Position numbers and translations under genes: made by a program. Positions 1 through 8,083 of a DNA stretch of 54,719 nucleotides are shown one piece after another. This DNA comes from Saprospiraceae bacterium. GTDB lineage: Bacteria; Bacteroidota; Bacteroidia; Chitinophagales; Saprospiraceae. Location: contig JAHDDE010000024.1 in NCBI GenBank assembly GCA_020629515.1, positions 1-54,719 of the forward strand, in the 5' to 3' direction. Below the pieces are notes generated by a model that did not search any database, had not been told where the DNA came from, and was given only the letters and a program-made list of their open reading frames with translations. Position 1 is the first letter of the stretch; every line of letters starts with the position of its first letter.

Positions 1-2
1 AT

Positions 3-782
3 AGTGATGGAGATGGGGTTTGTGATGCGGATGATCTTTGTGAAGGTTTTGATGACGGTATGGACGAAGACAGTGATGGCCTCCCTGACGGATGTGACGA
101 TTGCGATAATAGAACTTCTGGCGATCCTTGCGATGATGGTGATATATGTACTATTAATGATGCCATTAATGAGAATTGTGAATGTATAGGCACTTTTGAG
201 GATGCTGATGGAGATGGAGTCTGTGACGCTGATGACATCTGTTCAGGTTTTGATGATGAATTGATAGGTCAACCATGTGATGATGGCGACCCGTGCACTA
301 CAAATGATACTTATGATGGAATGTGTAATTGTATCGGATCAACTGTTAATTGTGAAACCGGAAATCTTATTGCTCAGGTATGTGACGATAATGATCCTAA
401 TACTATAAATGATCAAATTATATTGTTGGAATGTAATGGAGAAGTCTGCATTCCTTGTTCAGGAATACCTGATAATTCAAGAATAGGTGCATACTACTTA
501 CCGAATATATTTAGCCCAAATGGTGATAATATGAATGACAATTTCTCAATTGATTTCGAGCCTTCTATTTCAACAATTGATTTATTAGAAATATATGATA
601 GGTGGGGAAGTATTGTTTATTCGGTTAAGAATATAAGTGTAGATGACTACGGTATGGGCTGGGATGGCACTATCAGTGGTCAGAATGCTCCAGCGGGGGT
701 ATACTTGTTTATTTTACAAGTAAGCAGTACTGATGGCTCCAATACTATGACCGAAACTGGTGATGTTACTTTGATCAGATAG
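3..782 (+). CDS. Secreted Cys/Asp-rich repeat protein with T9SS type B C-terminal sorting domain, 5' truncated
   Basis: The reading frame is open from base 3, so the gene begins outside the window and only its last 259 or so residues are seen. The N-terminal part is made of short acidic, Cys-rich repeats. GDGVCDADD-x-C-x-GFDD occurs twice, and G-x-PCDDGD-x-CT-x-ND ending in C-x-CIG occurs at least twice, with a third degraded copy. These resemble calcium-binding thrombospondin type 3-like linkers. The last 95 residues (from YYLPNIFSPNGDNMND through YDRWG and WDG to PAGVYLF) match the gliding-motility-associated/type B C-terminal domain (CHU_C, TIGR04131), which directs export through the type IX secretion system. 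The product is therefore probably a large cell-surface or secreted adhesin-like protein. Its N-terminal function cannot be judged here. Confidence 0.85.
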   Translation, partial: SDGDGVCDADDLCEGFDDGMDEDSDGLPDGCDDCDNRTSGDPCDDGDICTINDAINENCECIGTFEDADGDGVCDADDICSGFDDELIGQPCDDGDPCTTNDTYDGMCNCIGSTVNCETGNLIAQVCDDNDPNTINDQIILLECNGEVCIPCSGIPDNSRIGAYYLPNIFSPNGDNMNDNFSIDFEPSISTIDLLEIYDRWGSIVYSVKNISVDDYGMGWDGTISGQNAPAGVYLFILQVSSTDGSNTMTETGDVTLIR

Positions 783-786
783 TATT

Positions 787-818
787 AACCAATTTTTCAT
801 TGTTGTGTCTAATTGGTT
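787..818 (+). terminator. Weak hairpin downstream of the T9SS-exported protein
   Basis: An 8-bp inverted repeat (AACCAATT / AATTGGTT) with a 16-base loop starts 4 bases after the stop codon at 782. The following bases are only moderately T-rich, so termination is uncertain. Confidence 0.3.
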
Positions 819-848
819 ATCTTAATGATTAAATAATTACTATCTAAA

Positions 849-2099
849 ATGAGAGTTTTACTCCTTGGTGTCTTATGCTTAATGCTGTGTAGCGTTGTTG
901 GATGCAAATTGGACAATAAAGATGTTCTGAATGCACAAAATATAGAATCTGAATTTCAAAAATTATTGATTACGGCAAAACCTGGTCAGACTTTCCATCT
1001 TCCCGAAGGGAAGTTTGCATTTAATAGAAGTCTATCCTTGAATGATACTCCTGGTATCTCAATTATAGGGGCGGGCAAAGGTAAAACCATACTGGATTTT
1101 AAAGGACAAATAGAGGGTGCAGAAGGAATCTTAATTAAAAATGTCAAGGATCTTAAATTAATTGGGTTTACAGTATCTGATTCGAAAGGGGATGCCATAA
1201 AAGTTCAAGGATGTACTAATGTAACAATGAGAGATTTAGAAACGACTTGGACAGGTGGACAATTAGCCACTAATGGAGCCTATGGTTTATATCCTGTGAG
1301 CAGTACGAATGTGATTATGGAAGATTGTGAAGCCTCTTATGCTATGGATGCTGGAATCTATGTAGGTCAATCGACTAATGTTGTGGTTAGAAATAACTAT
1401 GTGCATCACAATGTGGCGGGATTAGAAATAGAAAATACAATAAATGGTGAAGTTTATGGAAATAGAGCTATAGGCAATACATGTGGTATGTTAATTTTCG
1501 ATATGCCCGATTTACCACAAGCTAATGGGGACCGGATTAAATTCTATGACAATTTTATGGAAGCCAATAATAGTCTAAATTTTGCACCAAAGGGAATGAT
1601 CGTTAGTACGCTTCCACCTGGTGGGGGGATGTATATCATGTCCCATTCTAATATAGATGTAAGCAATAATGTAATCAAAGATCACAATACATTTGGGATT
1701 GCGGTGAATAGTTGGCTGATTACCGGTAATCCATTTGAGTCTCCAGAGTTTGATCCATATTCTACTAATATTGATGTGCACAATAACCAGATATCAGGTG
1801 GTAATAACCTAATGGACAATACTTCAGAGTTTGGTCAACTTTTAACCTTTGCATTAGATGGCCAGTACTACGATATTATTATTGATGGCTTGTTTAAGCC
1901 AGACTCTGAAGTTGAGGGTAGGCCAACTTCATATTGTTTTGCAGATAATGGGGAAGTTACCTTTGTCAATCTACAAATGAGTCTAGGGACGGGGCCTGCT
2001 GATATCAAAAGGAATAAGACACATGACATGTCTTCTTTTGATTGTAGTATACCAGATTTTGATACAGAAGATCATGATGCCTGGTTAGCTATAGACTAA
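849..2099 (+). CDS. Parallel beta-helix repeat lipoprotein (TIGR03805-like)
   Basis: This is a 416-residue envelope protein of unknown function. The N-terminus is a lipoprotein signal with lipobox SVVGC, giving a lipidated Cys19. From about residue 60 to 330 the chain shows right-handed beta-helix periodicity, with short strands ending in Asn/Gly turns (for example NVTMRDLE, NVIMEDCEASYAMDAGIYVG, NVVVRNNYVHHN, GEVYGNRAIGN, NIDVSNNVI). This is the fold of pectate-lyase-like and carbohydrate-processing proteins. It lies 15 bp before a diheme cytochrome of the HNE_0200/SO2930 family. The two families are known to occur as a two-gene pair in many bacteria, but the function of the pair has not been established to my knowledge. 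The family call rests on fold pattern and neighbour, not on an alignment. Confidence 0.85.
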   Translation: MRVLLLGVLCLMLCSVVGCKLDNKDVLNAQNIESEFQKLLITAKPGQTFHLPEGKFAFNRSLSLNDTPGISIIGAGKGKTILDFKGQIEGAEGILIKNVKDLKLIGFTVSDSKGDAIKVQGCTNVTMRDLETTWTGGQLATNGAYGLYPVSSTNVIMEDCEASYAMDAGIYVGQSTNVVVRNNYVHHNVAGLEIENTINGEVYGNRAIGNTCGMLIFDMPDLPQANGDRIKFYDNFMEANNSLNFAPKGMIVSTLPPGGGMYIMSHSNIDVSNNVIKDHNTFGIAVNSWLITGNPFESPEFDPYSTNIDVHNNQISGGNNLMDNTSEFGQLLTFALDGQYYDIIIDGLFKPDSEVEGRPTSYCFADNGEVTFVNLQMSLGTGPADIKRNKTHDMSSFDCSIPDFDTEDHDAWLAID

Positions 2100-2114
2100 A
2101 TATTGGGTTATAAG

Positions 2115-3197
2115 ATGAAAAAGATTGGTTTTAGCCTAGTTATTATAGCTTGCATACTTCTTGCTCAATGTGACTCCGATACAAAGTCAGACGTAACGAT
2201 TCCTAATGAACCTTTTGAGCGCCTTTCTCAATACAATTTTTTTGAAGAACCATTGGAGCAGTTACGTGCTATTAATGGAGTATTGCCCTATGACTTAAAT
2301 TCTCCTCTGTTTTCTGACTATGCTTACAAATCGAGATTTGTTTGGATTCCAGAGGGTGTCAGTGCACAGTATAGTACAGATCATGTTTTGGATTTTCCAA
2401 TAGGGGCGGTATTGATAAAAAACTTTTATTACAATCACGACGAGCGTGATCTTGATAAAGGAAGAAGATTAATAGAAACTCGATTACTCATTAATCGAGG
2501 AGATGAGTGGGACGCATGGGGCTATATATGGAATGATGAGCAGACAGATGCTCATTATGATGTAATCGGAGGGATAAAAGAGATTTCTTGGATCGAAGAA
2601 TCTGGTGTAACACAAAATGTCGAATACATCATTCCCAACAAGAATCAATGTAAAGGTTGCCATGCTTATAAGGACAAACTAAAACCGATTGGACCTAAAA
2701 TCAAGAATTTGAACAAAGAGTTTACATATATCAATGATACAACGCTCAATCAGCTTTTAAAATGGTCCCAAGTTGGATTCCTTACTGATTTGCCAAGTCT
2801 CGATAATGCTCCAAGTGTAGCGGTATGGGACCAAGATCAAGAGTATAATGTTCATGACAGATCTATGGCTTATTTGGATATTAATTGTGGTCATTGTCAT
2901 AATCCTTATGGAGCAGCTAATACTTCTGGACTAACTTTGACGACTGAGTCCGATTTAGGAACATCATTAGGTATTTATAAAGCCACTGTTTCAGCTGGTG
3001 CAGGTACTGGTGGATATAAGTATTCTATAGTACCTGGCAATCCACAAGAATCAGTAATGATTTATAGAATGAATTCTTTAGATCCTGGAGCGATGATGCC
3101 GGAGATCGGAAGACGGATGATTCATCAAGAAGGTGTGGATTTAATTTCAGAGTGGATTACTCAGATGGAGTCTATTGCGCCAGCATCTTCTCTATGA
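2115..3197 (+). CDS. SO2930/HNE_0200-family diheme c-type cytochrome
   Basis: This is a 360-residue exported protein with two haem c sites, C179-x-x-C182-H183 (CKGCH) and C258-x-x-C261-H262 (CGHCH). The first lies mid-protein and the second in a cytochrome-c-like C-terminal part that ends in a Met-rich segment with GAMMPEIGRR. I chose the ATG at 2115 over an upstream in-frame TTG at 2103 because it begins directly with a Lys-rich signal peptide (MKKIGFSLVIIACILLAQC). That peptide may be a lipoprotein signal at Cys19, although Gln at position -1 is unusual. The gene sits 15 bp behind the beta-helix lipoprotein and is almost certainly co-transcribed. The likely role is electron transfer in the periplasm or at the cell surface; the substrate is unknown. 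Confidence 0.88.
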   Translation: MKKIGFSLVIIACILLAQCDSDTKSDVTIPNEPFERLSQYNFFEEPLEQLRAINGVLPYDLNSPLFSDYAYKSRFVWIPEGVSAQYSTDHVLDFPIGAVLIKNFYYNHDERDLDKGRRLIETRLLINRGDEWDAWGYIWNDEQTDAHYDVIGGIKEISWIEESGVTQNVEYIIPNKNQCKGCHAYKDKLKPIGPKIKNLNKEFTYINDTTLNQLLKWSQVGFLTDLPSLDNAPSVAVWDQDQEYNVHDRSMAYLDINCGHCHNPYGAANTSGLTLTTESDLGTSLGIYKATVSAGAGTGGYKYSIVPGNPQESVMIYRMNSLDPGAMMPEIGRRMIHQEGVDLISEWITQMESIAPASSL

Positions 3198-3389
3198 ACA
3201 TCACTTTAACATTACTATATATCAGTTGTATTCTTCATTGTTGATTATACAAAAGAGGCTATTTCCAAAAATCTTGAGATTTTGTCAAATTCTCTGACTG
3301 GCTATGTCATTCATCTAATAGGGTAGGGGAGAAACCTTCATTCGAGATATTCTTGTGGTATTATTCATAGATTCATAAGATTAGCAACA

Positions 3390-4010
3390 ATGAAAAAACC
3401 AATTAATTCCAATTCAAAGAAAACTACAATGACTTCCCTAAACTCACAGGAAGTCTACTCTTACCTATCAATAGATCAAAAAGAAATGCTACACCTCTTG
3501 AAAATTGGTGATTCCAAAGCAATAGATTATCTATTTAGCGAATATTATGAGATGCTCTGTAATAGGGTATATCAAATAATAAAGGATAGAGAATATGCTG
3601 AAGACATAGTTCAGGATATATTCATGAATATCTGGAAAAAAAGAGAGCAGCTTGAGATTAAAATATCTATCAAAGCGTATCTGATGAGATCGGCTATGAA
3701 CCGTTCATTAAATTTTATTAGAGACAATAAGGTGAGATTTCAAGAGATAGAAATTGATGTGGAAGATAATACCACTAGTATCCAATTGACATTGGAGAAA
3801 AATGATTTTGAGAGAAAGATACAAGCCTATATAGACATGCTACCGCCAAAATGTAAAACTGTCTTTATATTGAATAGATTTGATCAGATGAAATATAAAG
3901 AAATAGCAGAAATGTTGGATATCTCTGTCAAAACGGTCGAAAATCATATTGCTAAGGCATTGGCTTTTTTGAGAGTTAAAGTATATGGTGAAAGCGCCAT
4001 AGCATGCTAG
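3390..4010 (+). CDS. ECF RNA polymerase sigma factor, Bacteroidota expansion type
   Basis: This 206-residue sigma-70 family protein lacks regions 1 and 3. Region 2 runs roughly from residue 30 to 110 (AIDYLFSEYYEMLCNRVYQI, then YAEDIVQDIFMNIWKKR). Region 4 lies near residues 145-200 and carries a clear helix-turn-helix (KYKEIAEMLDISVKTVENHI). The pattern fits the ECF family expanded in Bacteroidota (TIGR02985-like), which usually pairs with a FecR anti-sigma factor and SusCD-type outer-membrane genes. None of these follows: the next gene is a peptidase 83 bp downstream. An internal ATG at 3429 is an alternative start that would remove a low-complexity Asn/Lys/Thr leader. The targets cannot be inferred. 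Confidence 0.92.
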   Translation: MKKPINSNSKKTTMTSLNSQEVYSYLSIDQKEMLHLLKIGDSKAIDYLFSEYYEMLCNRVYQIIKDREYAEDIVQDIFMNIWKKREQLEIKISIKAYLMRSAMNRSLNFIRDNKVRFQEIEIDVEDNTTSIQLTLEKNDFERKIQAYIDMLPPKCKTVFILNRFDQMKYKEIAEMLDISVKTVENHIAKALAFLRVKVYGESAIAC

Positions 4011-4093
4011 GATAGAATGTGAGATACCTCCATCAATTCATAAAATAAGACGAAGAAATTGTGTAGTTTGTTGGGTAAAATACCTGACAAACA

Positions 4094-5458
4094 ATGGATA
4101 AACTAATATATATAGTTTGGATTGCTCTTTTAATAACATTAATACCTCTGGAGGGCAAAGGGCAAAATATCTTTCCCGAGATACTAAGCGTTAAAGAGCA
4201 ATCCAAAGTTATTGATGAGATATTAGAGGATAGGTTGGACAATCTGCTTCCCAAACTTATGAGACGTGAAGGAGTAGATATGTGGGTACTTATATCTAGA
4301 GAGTATAATGAAGATCCTATCATGAAAACGATACTCCCCAGCACGTGGTTAGCAGCACGGAGGAGGACGATAATGGTCTTTTATGATAATGGAGAAACCC
4401 TTGATAAAATAGCCATAGCTCGATATAGTGTAGGTAAATTATTGAAAGGAGAATGGAATGTTGATGTCTATCCGGATCAATGGGAGGCGTTGATGACGAT
4501 CATCAAAGATAAAAACCCTAAAAGTATAGCTCTGAACTATTCAGATAACTATGGTTTAGCGGATGGTTTGGTTAAAACCGAGTATAACTCGTTTATGAAC
4601 TATCTTCCTGAATCAATGCACGACAGGGTGACTTCTGCTGAACGACTTGCAGTCGCTTGGTTAGAGACTCGAAGTGATATTGAATTGGAGATGTATCCGA
4701 TGATCTGTAGAATGGGACACCTCATTTTACGTGAAGGCCTTTCAGAAAGAGTGATTCATCCTGGAATTACAACGACTGATGATGTGGTATGGTGGCTGAG
4801 ACAAAGGGTTAAGGATTTAGGACTAGATACTTGGTTTCATCCGTCGGTATCAGTCCAGCGAGCAGATATGGGGAATAATGAATTCTTGAGATCTTTTAGC
4901 AAGAGACCTGATCAAGATATCATCAGACATGGAGACTTGGTTCATGTAGACTTTGGTATAACTTATCTAAGGCTCAACACAGACCAGCAACAGCACTATT
5001 ATATACTGAAACCTGGGGAGGAAGATGCTCCTGAAGGCCTTAAAAGAGCTTTTGCCAATGGTAATAGAGTACAAGACATACTTGTATCTAATTTTAGAAT
5101 GGGTAAAACCGGGAATGAAATATTAAAAGCTTCTTTGGATCAGGCCAAAGCAGAAGGTTTGAACGCATCGATTTATACTCACCCTATTGGTTTTCATGGT
5201 CATGCTGCTGGCCCTACAATTGGTATGTGGGATAAGCAGGGAGGAGTCAAAGGACCAGGAGATTACCCACTATTCGAAAACACAGCCTATTCTATTGAGC
5301 TTTTTGCTGCCACCGAAGTACCTGAATGGGGTGGTAAGCTTGTAAGAATTATGTTAGAAGAAGATGGAGTGTATTCTGATGATCAATTCTATTTTTTAGA
5401 TGGTCGTCAGAAAGAACTTTTTGTCATTCCTCAATCAAGAGAAAAAATGGGTAAATAA
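4094..5458 (+). CDS. Exported M24-family metallopeptidase (Xaa-Pro aminopeptidase-like)
   Basis: This is a 454-residue protein with an N-terminal signal peptide cleaved near GKGQ, so it should act in the periplasm. After a creatinase-N-like domain (about residues 40-200) comes a pita-bread-fold catalytic domain. Metal ligands are visible: D286 in HVDFG, D297 eleven residues later, His in the THPIGFHGHAAGP segment, Glu in YSIELFAATE and Glu in IMLEEDGVY. The M24 metal-binding set is therefore complete. It overlaps the next gene by one base (TAATG). That gene encodes an exported amidohydrolase of a class that includes dipeptidases, so the pair probably degrades peptides, perhaps with proline in position 2. 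The substrate is inferred. Confidence 0.88.
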   Translation: MDKLIYIVWIALLITLIPLEGKGQNIFPEILSVKEQSKVIDEILEDRLDNLLPKLMRREGVDMWVLISREYNEDPIMKTILPSTWLAARRRTIMVFYDNGETLDKIAIARYSVGKLLKGEWNVDVYPDQWEALMTIIKDKNPKSIALNYSDNYGLADGLVKTEYNSFMNYLPESMHDRVTSAERLAVAWLETRSDIELEMYPMICRMGHLILREGLSERVIHPGITTTDDVVWWLRQRVKDLGLDTWFHPSVSVQRADMGNNEFLRSFSKRPDQDIIRHGDLVHVDFGITYLRLNTDQQQHYYILKPGEEDAPEGLKRAFANGNRVQDILVSNFRMGKTGNEILKASLDQAKAEGLNASIYTHPIGFHGHAAGPTIGMWDKQGGVKGPGDYPLFENTAYSIELFAATEVPEWGGKLVRIMLEEDGVYSDDQFYFLDGRQKELFVIPQSREKMGK

Positions 5459-6804
5459 TGGGTAGGATTAATGGTATTTCTGTTTTAGGATTTTTGTTTT
5501 TATTACTTAGTTGTGGCTATAGTGTTGGCCAGACAAAAGCACTCGTTGGGGGTACTCTCATAGACGGTTTTGGAGGAAGTCCAATATACAATAGCGTGAT
5601 TATTATTGAAAATGAAAAGATCATCAAAGTAGGGCATCAAGGTAACACGTTGGTGCCAAAGGATGCTGAAGTAATTTCAACTGAGGGAATGTCTATACTT
5701 CCTGGGCTTTGGGATATGCATGTACATCTGATGATCAATGGTCATAGTGATTACGCACATTGGGATACCGCATATATAGATGAACTTGCTGAAGTGGTTA
5801 TGCCTGCATCTGCTCATCAACTTCTGTTGGCTGGAGTGACAAGTGCCAGAGATTTGGGAGCACCTTTAGAGGCCAGCCTCTCTGTCAGAGATAAGATCAA
5901 CAGAGGTGAAATACCTGGACCGACAATGTATATGTCGGGCCCGTTCATACAACACCAACCTTATCCAGGTACAGAGGCTTTCAGATGGGGTGTCAACGGA
6001 GCCTCTGACGCCAGAAAAAAGGTAAAAAAATTGGCTGAAGCTGGCGTGGATTGCATCAAGATGGTTGATCAAGATCAGATGACTATAGAAGAGGTAAAGG
6101 CAGTAGTAGATGAAGCACATGCTAATGGCCTGACAGTTGTAGCTCATAGCCATCGACCAGAAGAAATACGAAGGGGAATCAAAGCAGGAATAGATTGTTT
6201 TGAGCATACTGGATTATCATCAGCTCCGGAGTATCCAAAAGATGTAATGGATATGATAAAAGAGAGAACGGCACAGATGAACTTAGGTCCACTATACTGG
6301 ACCCCAACTGTGGAGGGGCTTTATAATTACGAATATGTGAGGGATAATCCTGAGAAATTGGATAATGATTGCTGGCACTTAGGTTTGCCAGATAATATAA
6401 TAGCTGATATAGAGCAATCTATAACTTATCCAGGCAGACTGCCCTACTTTCAATTAACGCCGAGTAGACGTCCTACTTTAGAACGAAAGGTAAAACAGCT
6501 CATAGAAGCAGGAGTAGTCCTGCTTATCGGTACAGATAGCGGTATACCTATGAAGTTTCATTGCCAATCTACTTGGAATGAGCTGGATGTCTGGGTCAAT
6601 GAATTTGATATTGATCCTATGTATGCCATCAAAGCGGCTACCTATTGGCCGGCTAAATCGCTTGGGGTCGATGATGAATATGGCACTATTAGTGAAGGGA
6701 AATATGCTGATATTATAGCAGTTAAAGGTGATGTGCTGAGATGGATATCGCTTCTGTCTGATGTAGACATGGTCATGAAACATGGGAAGATAGTGAAGCA
6801 GTAG
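5458..6804 (+). CDS. Exported amidohydrolase (imidazolonepropionase/prolidase-like)
   Basis: This 448-residue metal-dependent hydrolase belongs to the amidohydrolase superfamily. Metal-site motifs are seen in order: H88-x-H90 (WDMHVHL), the carbamylation-type Lys region (AGVDCIKMV), His in VVAHSH, His in FEHTG and the final Asp in LIGTDSG. The C-terminus closes with the usual small beta-sandwich segment (GTISEGKYADIIAV). The N-terminus is a signal peptide. LLSCG could act as a lipobox, or cleavage could occur at SVGQ. The start codon overlaps the stop of the M24 peptidase by one base, which implies translational coupling. Members of this subgroup include Xaa-Pro and Xaa-Arg/Lys dipeptidases, but the specificity here is not readable. 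Confidence 0.88.
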   Translation: MGRINGISVLGFLFLLLSCGYSVGQTKALVGGTLIDGFGGSPIYNSVIIIENEKIIKVGHQGNTLVPKDAEVISTEGMSILPGLWDMHVHLMINGHSDYAHWDTAYIDELAEVVMPASAHQLLLAGVTSARDLGAPLEASLSVRDKINRGEIPGPTMYMSGPFIQHQPYPGTEAFRWGVNGASDARKKVKKLAEAGVDCIKMVDQDQMTIEEVKAVVDEAHANGLTVVAHSHRPEEIRRGIKAGIDCFEHTGLSSAPEYPKDVMDMIKERTAQMNLGPLYWTPTVEGLYNYEYVRDNPEKLDNDCWHLGLPDNIIADIEQSITYPGRLPYFQLTPSRRPTLERKVKQLIEAGVVLLIGTDSGIPMKFHCQSTWNELDVWVNEFDIDPMYAIKAATYWPAKSLGVDDEYGTISEGKYADIIAVKGDVLRWISLLSDVDMVMKHGKIVKQ

Positions 6805-7058
6805 AATAGAAGAGTATTGATTAGTGATGTCAAAAATTGTATTAATATAAATGACTCTCGGTTATTATTTCGCGCTGTAACGGAGAAATCTTATCCTCGA
6901 ACTACTAATCTATTTTTAATTGTTGCGTCTTTTCGCAAAAACCTAAGAGCCGATAACTATTTTAACGCTTGCCTCTACATTATTTATAACCATTTTTTAA
7001 AGTTCATCTATCTCTTATTGTATGTATGCTGAATAAATCAAATTAATTATTGATTGAA
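6805..7058. other. Intergenic stretch without a supported gene
   Basis: These 254 bases lie between two convergent genes and lead into the terminator palindrome at 7059-7098. A 71-codon open frame (6817-7032) exists, but it needs a TTG start, is rich in Ile/Phe/Asn/Cys and has no recognisable domain, so it is not called. No RNA gene or repeat was seen. Confidence 0.6.
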
Positions 7059-7098
7059 ATAAAAAAGGTTTGAATCAATTGATTCAAACCTTTTTTAT
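7059..7098. terminator. Bidirectional intrinsic terminator, 40-bp perfect palindrome
   Basis: AAAAAAGGTTTGAATCAA (7061-7078) is followed directly by its exact reverse complement (7079-7096), and one extra T-A pair plus one A-T pair extend it to 7059-7098. The A-run on one side and the T-run on the other give a U-tail on both strands, which suits a terminator shared by the amidohydrolase gene (plus) and the IPTL-CTERM gene (minus, stop at 7120). Confidence 0.88.
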
Positions 7099-7119
7099 AT
7101 TAGTTGAAAGTATTATCGC

Positions 7120-7968
7120 CTATGCGATAGAACTTTGTCTTTGTCTCATATAGTTTAATCCGAAGATCACCATTAACACTGATAAACAAATCAATCCCCA
7201 TTCTCCTAAAGTTGGGATGTCACCTGCAGAAACAGCAGGACAAGCAGCAGGTGTGTTTGGAGCTGGTGCAGTTTGAGCAAAAGAAATATTATCATACCAT
7301 ACTCCTGTAGGAGCATAGTTTGTAGCATAACTGTTGAACCCCCATCTTACAAGCTGATTTTCCCAAGTCGGATCTATAGCGATCGAAAGAGAATTAGAAT
7401 GAGTCCAATCTGCAGCCGTCGAAGTGTCATAAGAGTCAAAATATGTTGTTGAAAATCCTGTAGCTGGATTAAGTACTTGGACAAAGGCACGCAACTCAAC
7501 TAGATCTGGACTGCTTATATCAGGAGTGAAACCCGCCTCTGGAGTTAATCTATGATCAAAAGAAAAAGTGTAAGTTCCAATATCACTAGCAGTTATAGTT
7601 TGCTCCTGAAATAAATAGGCATCAATATATCGTCCTGCGGCATGATCCACATTGTTATAGTCACTGTAAGCATTTAAATATTGATTGTTACATCCGCCTA
7701 AATTACCATCTTCATTCGTAGACCTAGCTGAAGCAAATGCAGGTGTTCCATTAGAAGCGTCAAATGTAAAATAGTCATATACGTATGCAGTTCTGGCGTT
7801 GTCTGCCCAAACTAATGCTCCAACTTTCCAACCTCCACCTAACAAACCCATATCCGCAGGTGTAGTATATGACTCAAAATCATCGAAATAGTTAATCTGA
7901 CTTGATGCAGGATAATAACATAAAAGTCCAGTAAGGACTAAACAAAAAATATTTCTTAGGTTTTTCAT
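7120..7968 (-). CDS. IPTL-CTERM sorting-signal surface protein
   Basis: This is an exported protein of 282 residues from the chosen ATG at 7968; an in-frame ATG at 8013 would add 15 residues before the signal peptide. The order is a signal peptide (MKNLRNIFCLVLTGLLCYY, then PASSQ), a beta-rich jelly-roll/LamG-like domain (about 25-235, with FDDFESYTT, TYTFSFDHRL and WYDNISF), and a C-terminal tripartite signal. That signal is the motif IPTLGEWG, a hydrophobic helix (LICLSVLMVIFGLNYM) and a basic tail (RQRQ). It fits the IPTL-CTERM sorting domain (TIGR04174), a proposed processing or anchoring signal whose enzyme is unknown to me. The stop lies 22 bp from the shared terminator. Its ligand or role is unknown. 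Confidence 0.85.
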   Translation of the reverse strand: MKNLRNIFCLVLTGLLCYYPASSQINYFDDFESYTTPADMGLLGGGWKVGALVWADNARTAYVYDYFTFDASNGTPAFASARSTNEDGNLGGCNNQYLNAYSDYNNVDHAAGRYIDAYLFQEQTITASDIGTYTFSFDHRLTPEAGFTPDISSPDLVELRAFVQVLNPATGFSTTYFDSYDTSTAADWTHSNSLSIAIDPTWENQLVRWGFNSYATNYAPTGVWYDNISFAQTAPAPNTPAACPAVSAGDIPTLGEWGLICLSVLMVIFGLNYMRQRQSSIA

Positions 7969-8083
7969 ATCAAACGATTTATTAAGTGCATAAATATAAT
8001 TAGTCGAACACAATTATTATTAATAATCTAAAATAACTTTAATAACATTTTAAAAAATCCTGTGGATAATAAGGAATTAACTT

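Noticed and set aside
5866-6207. Long minus-strand open frame inside the amidohydrolase gene
   Set aside because: It lies opposite a well-supported enzyme with intact motifs and has no recognisable protein features.
6817-7032. 71-codon open frame in the 6.8-7.1 kb gap
   Set aside because: It needs a TTG start, has no domain or signal peptide, is rich in residues favoured by AT-rich noncoding DNA, and runs up to a terminator.
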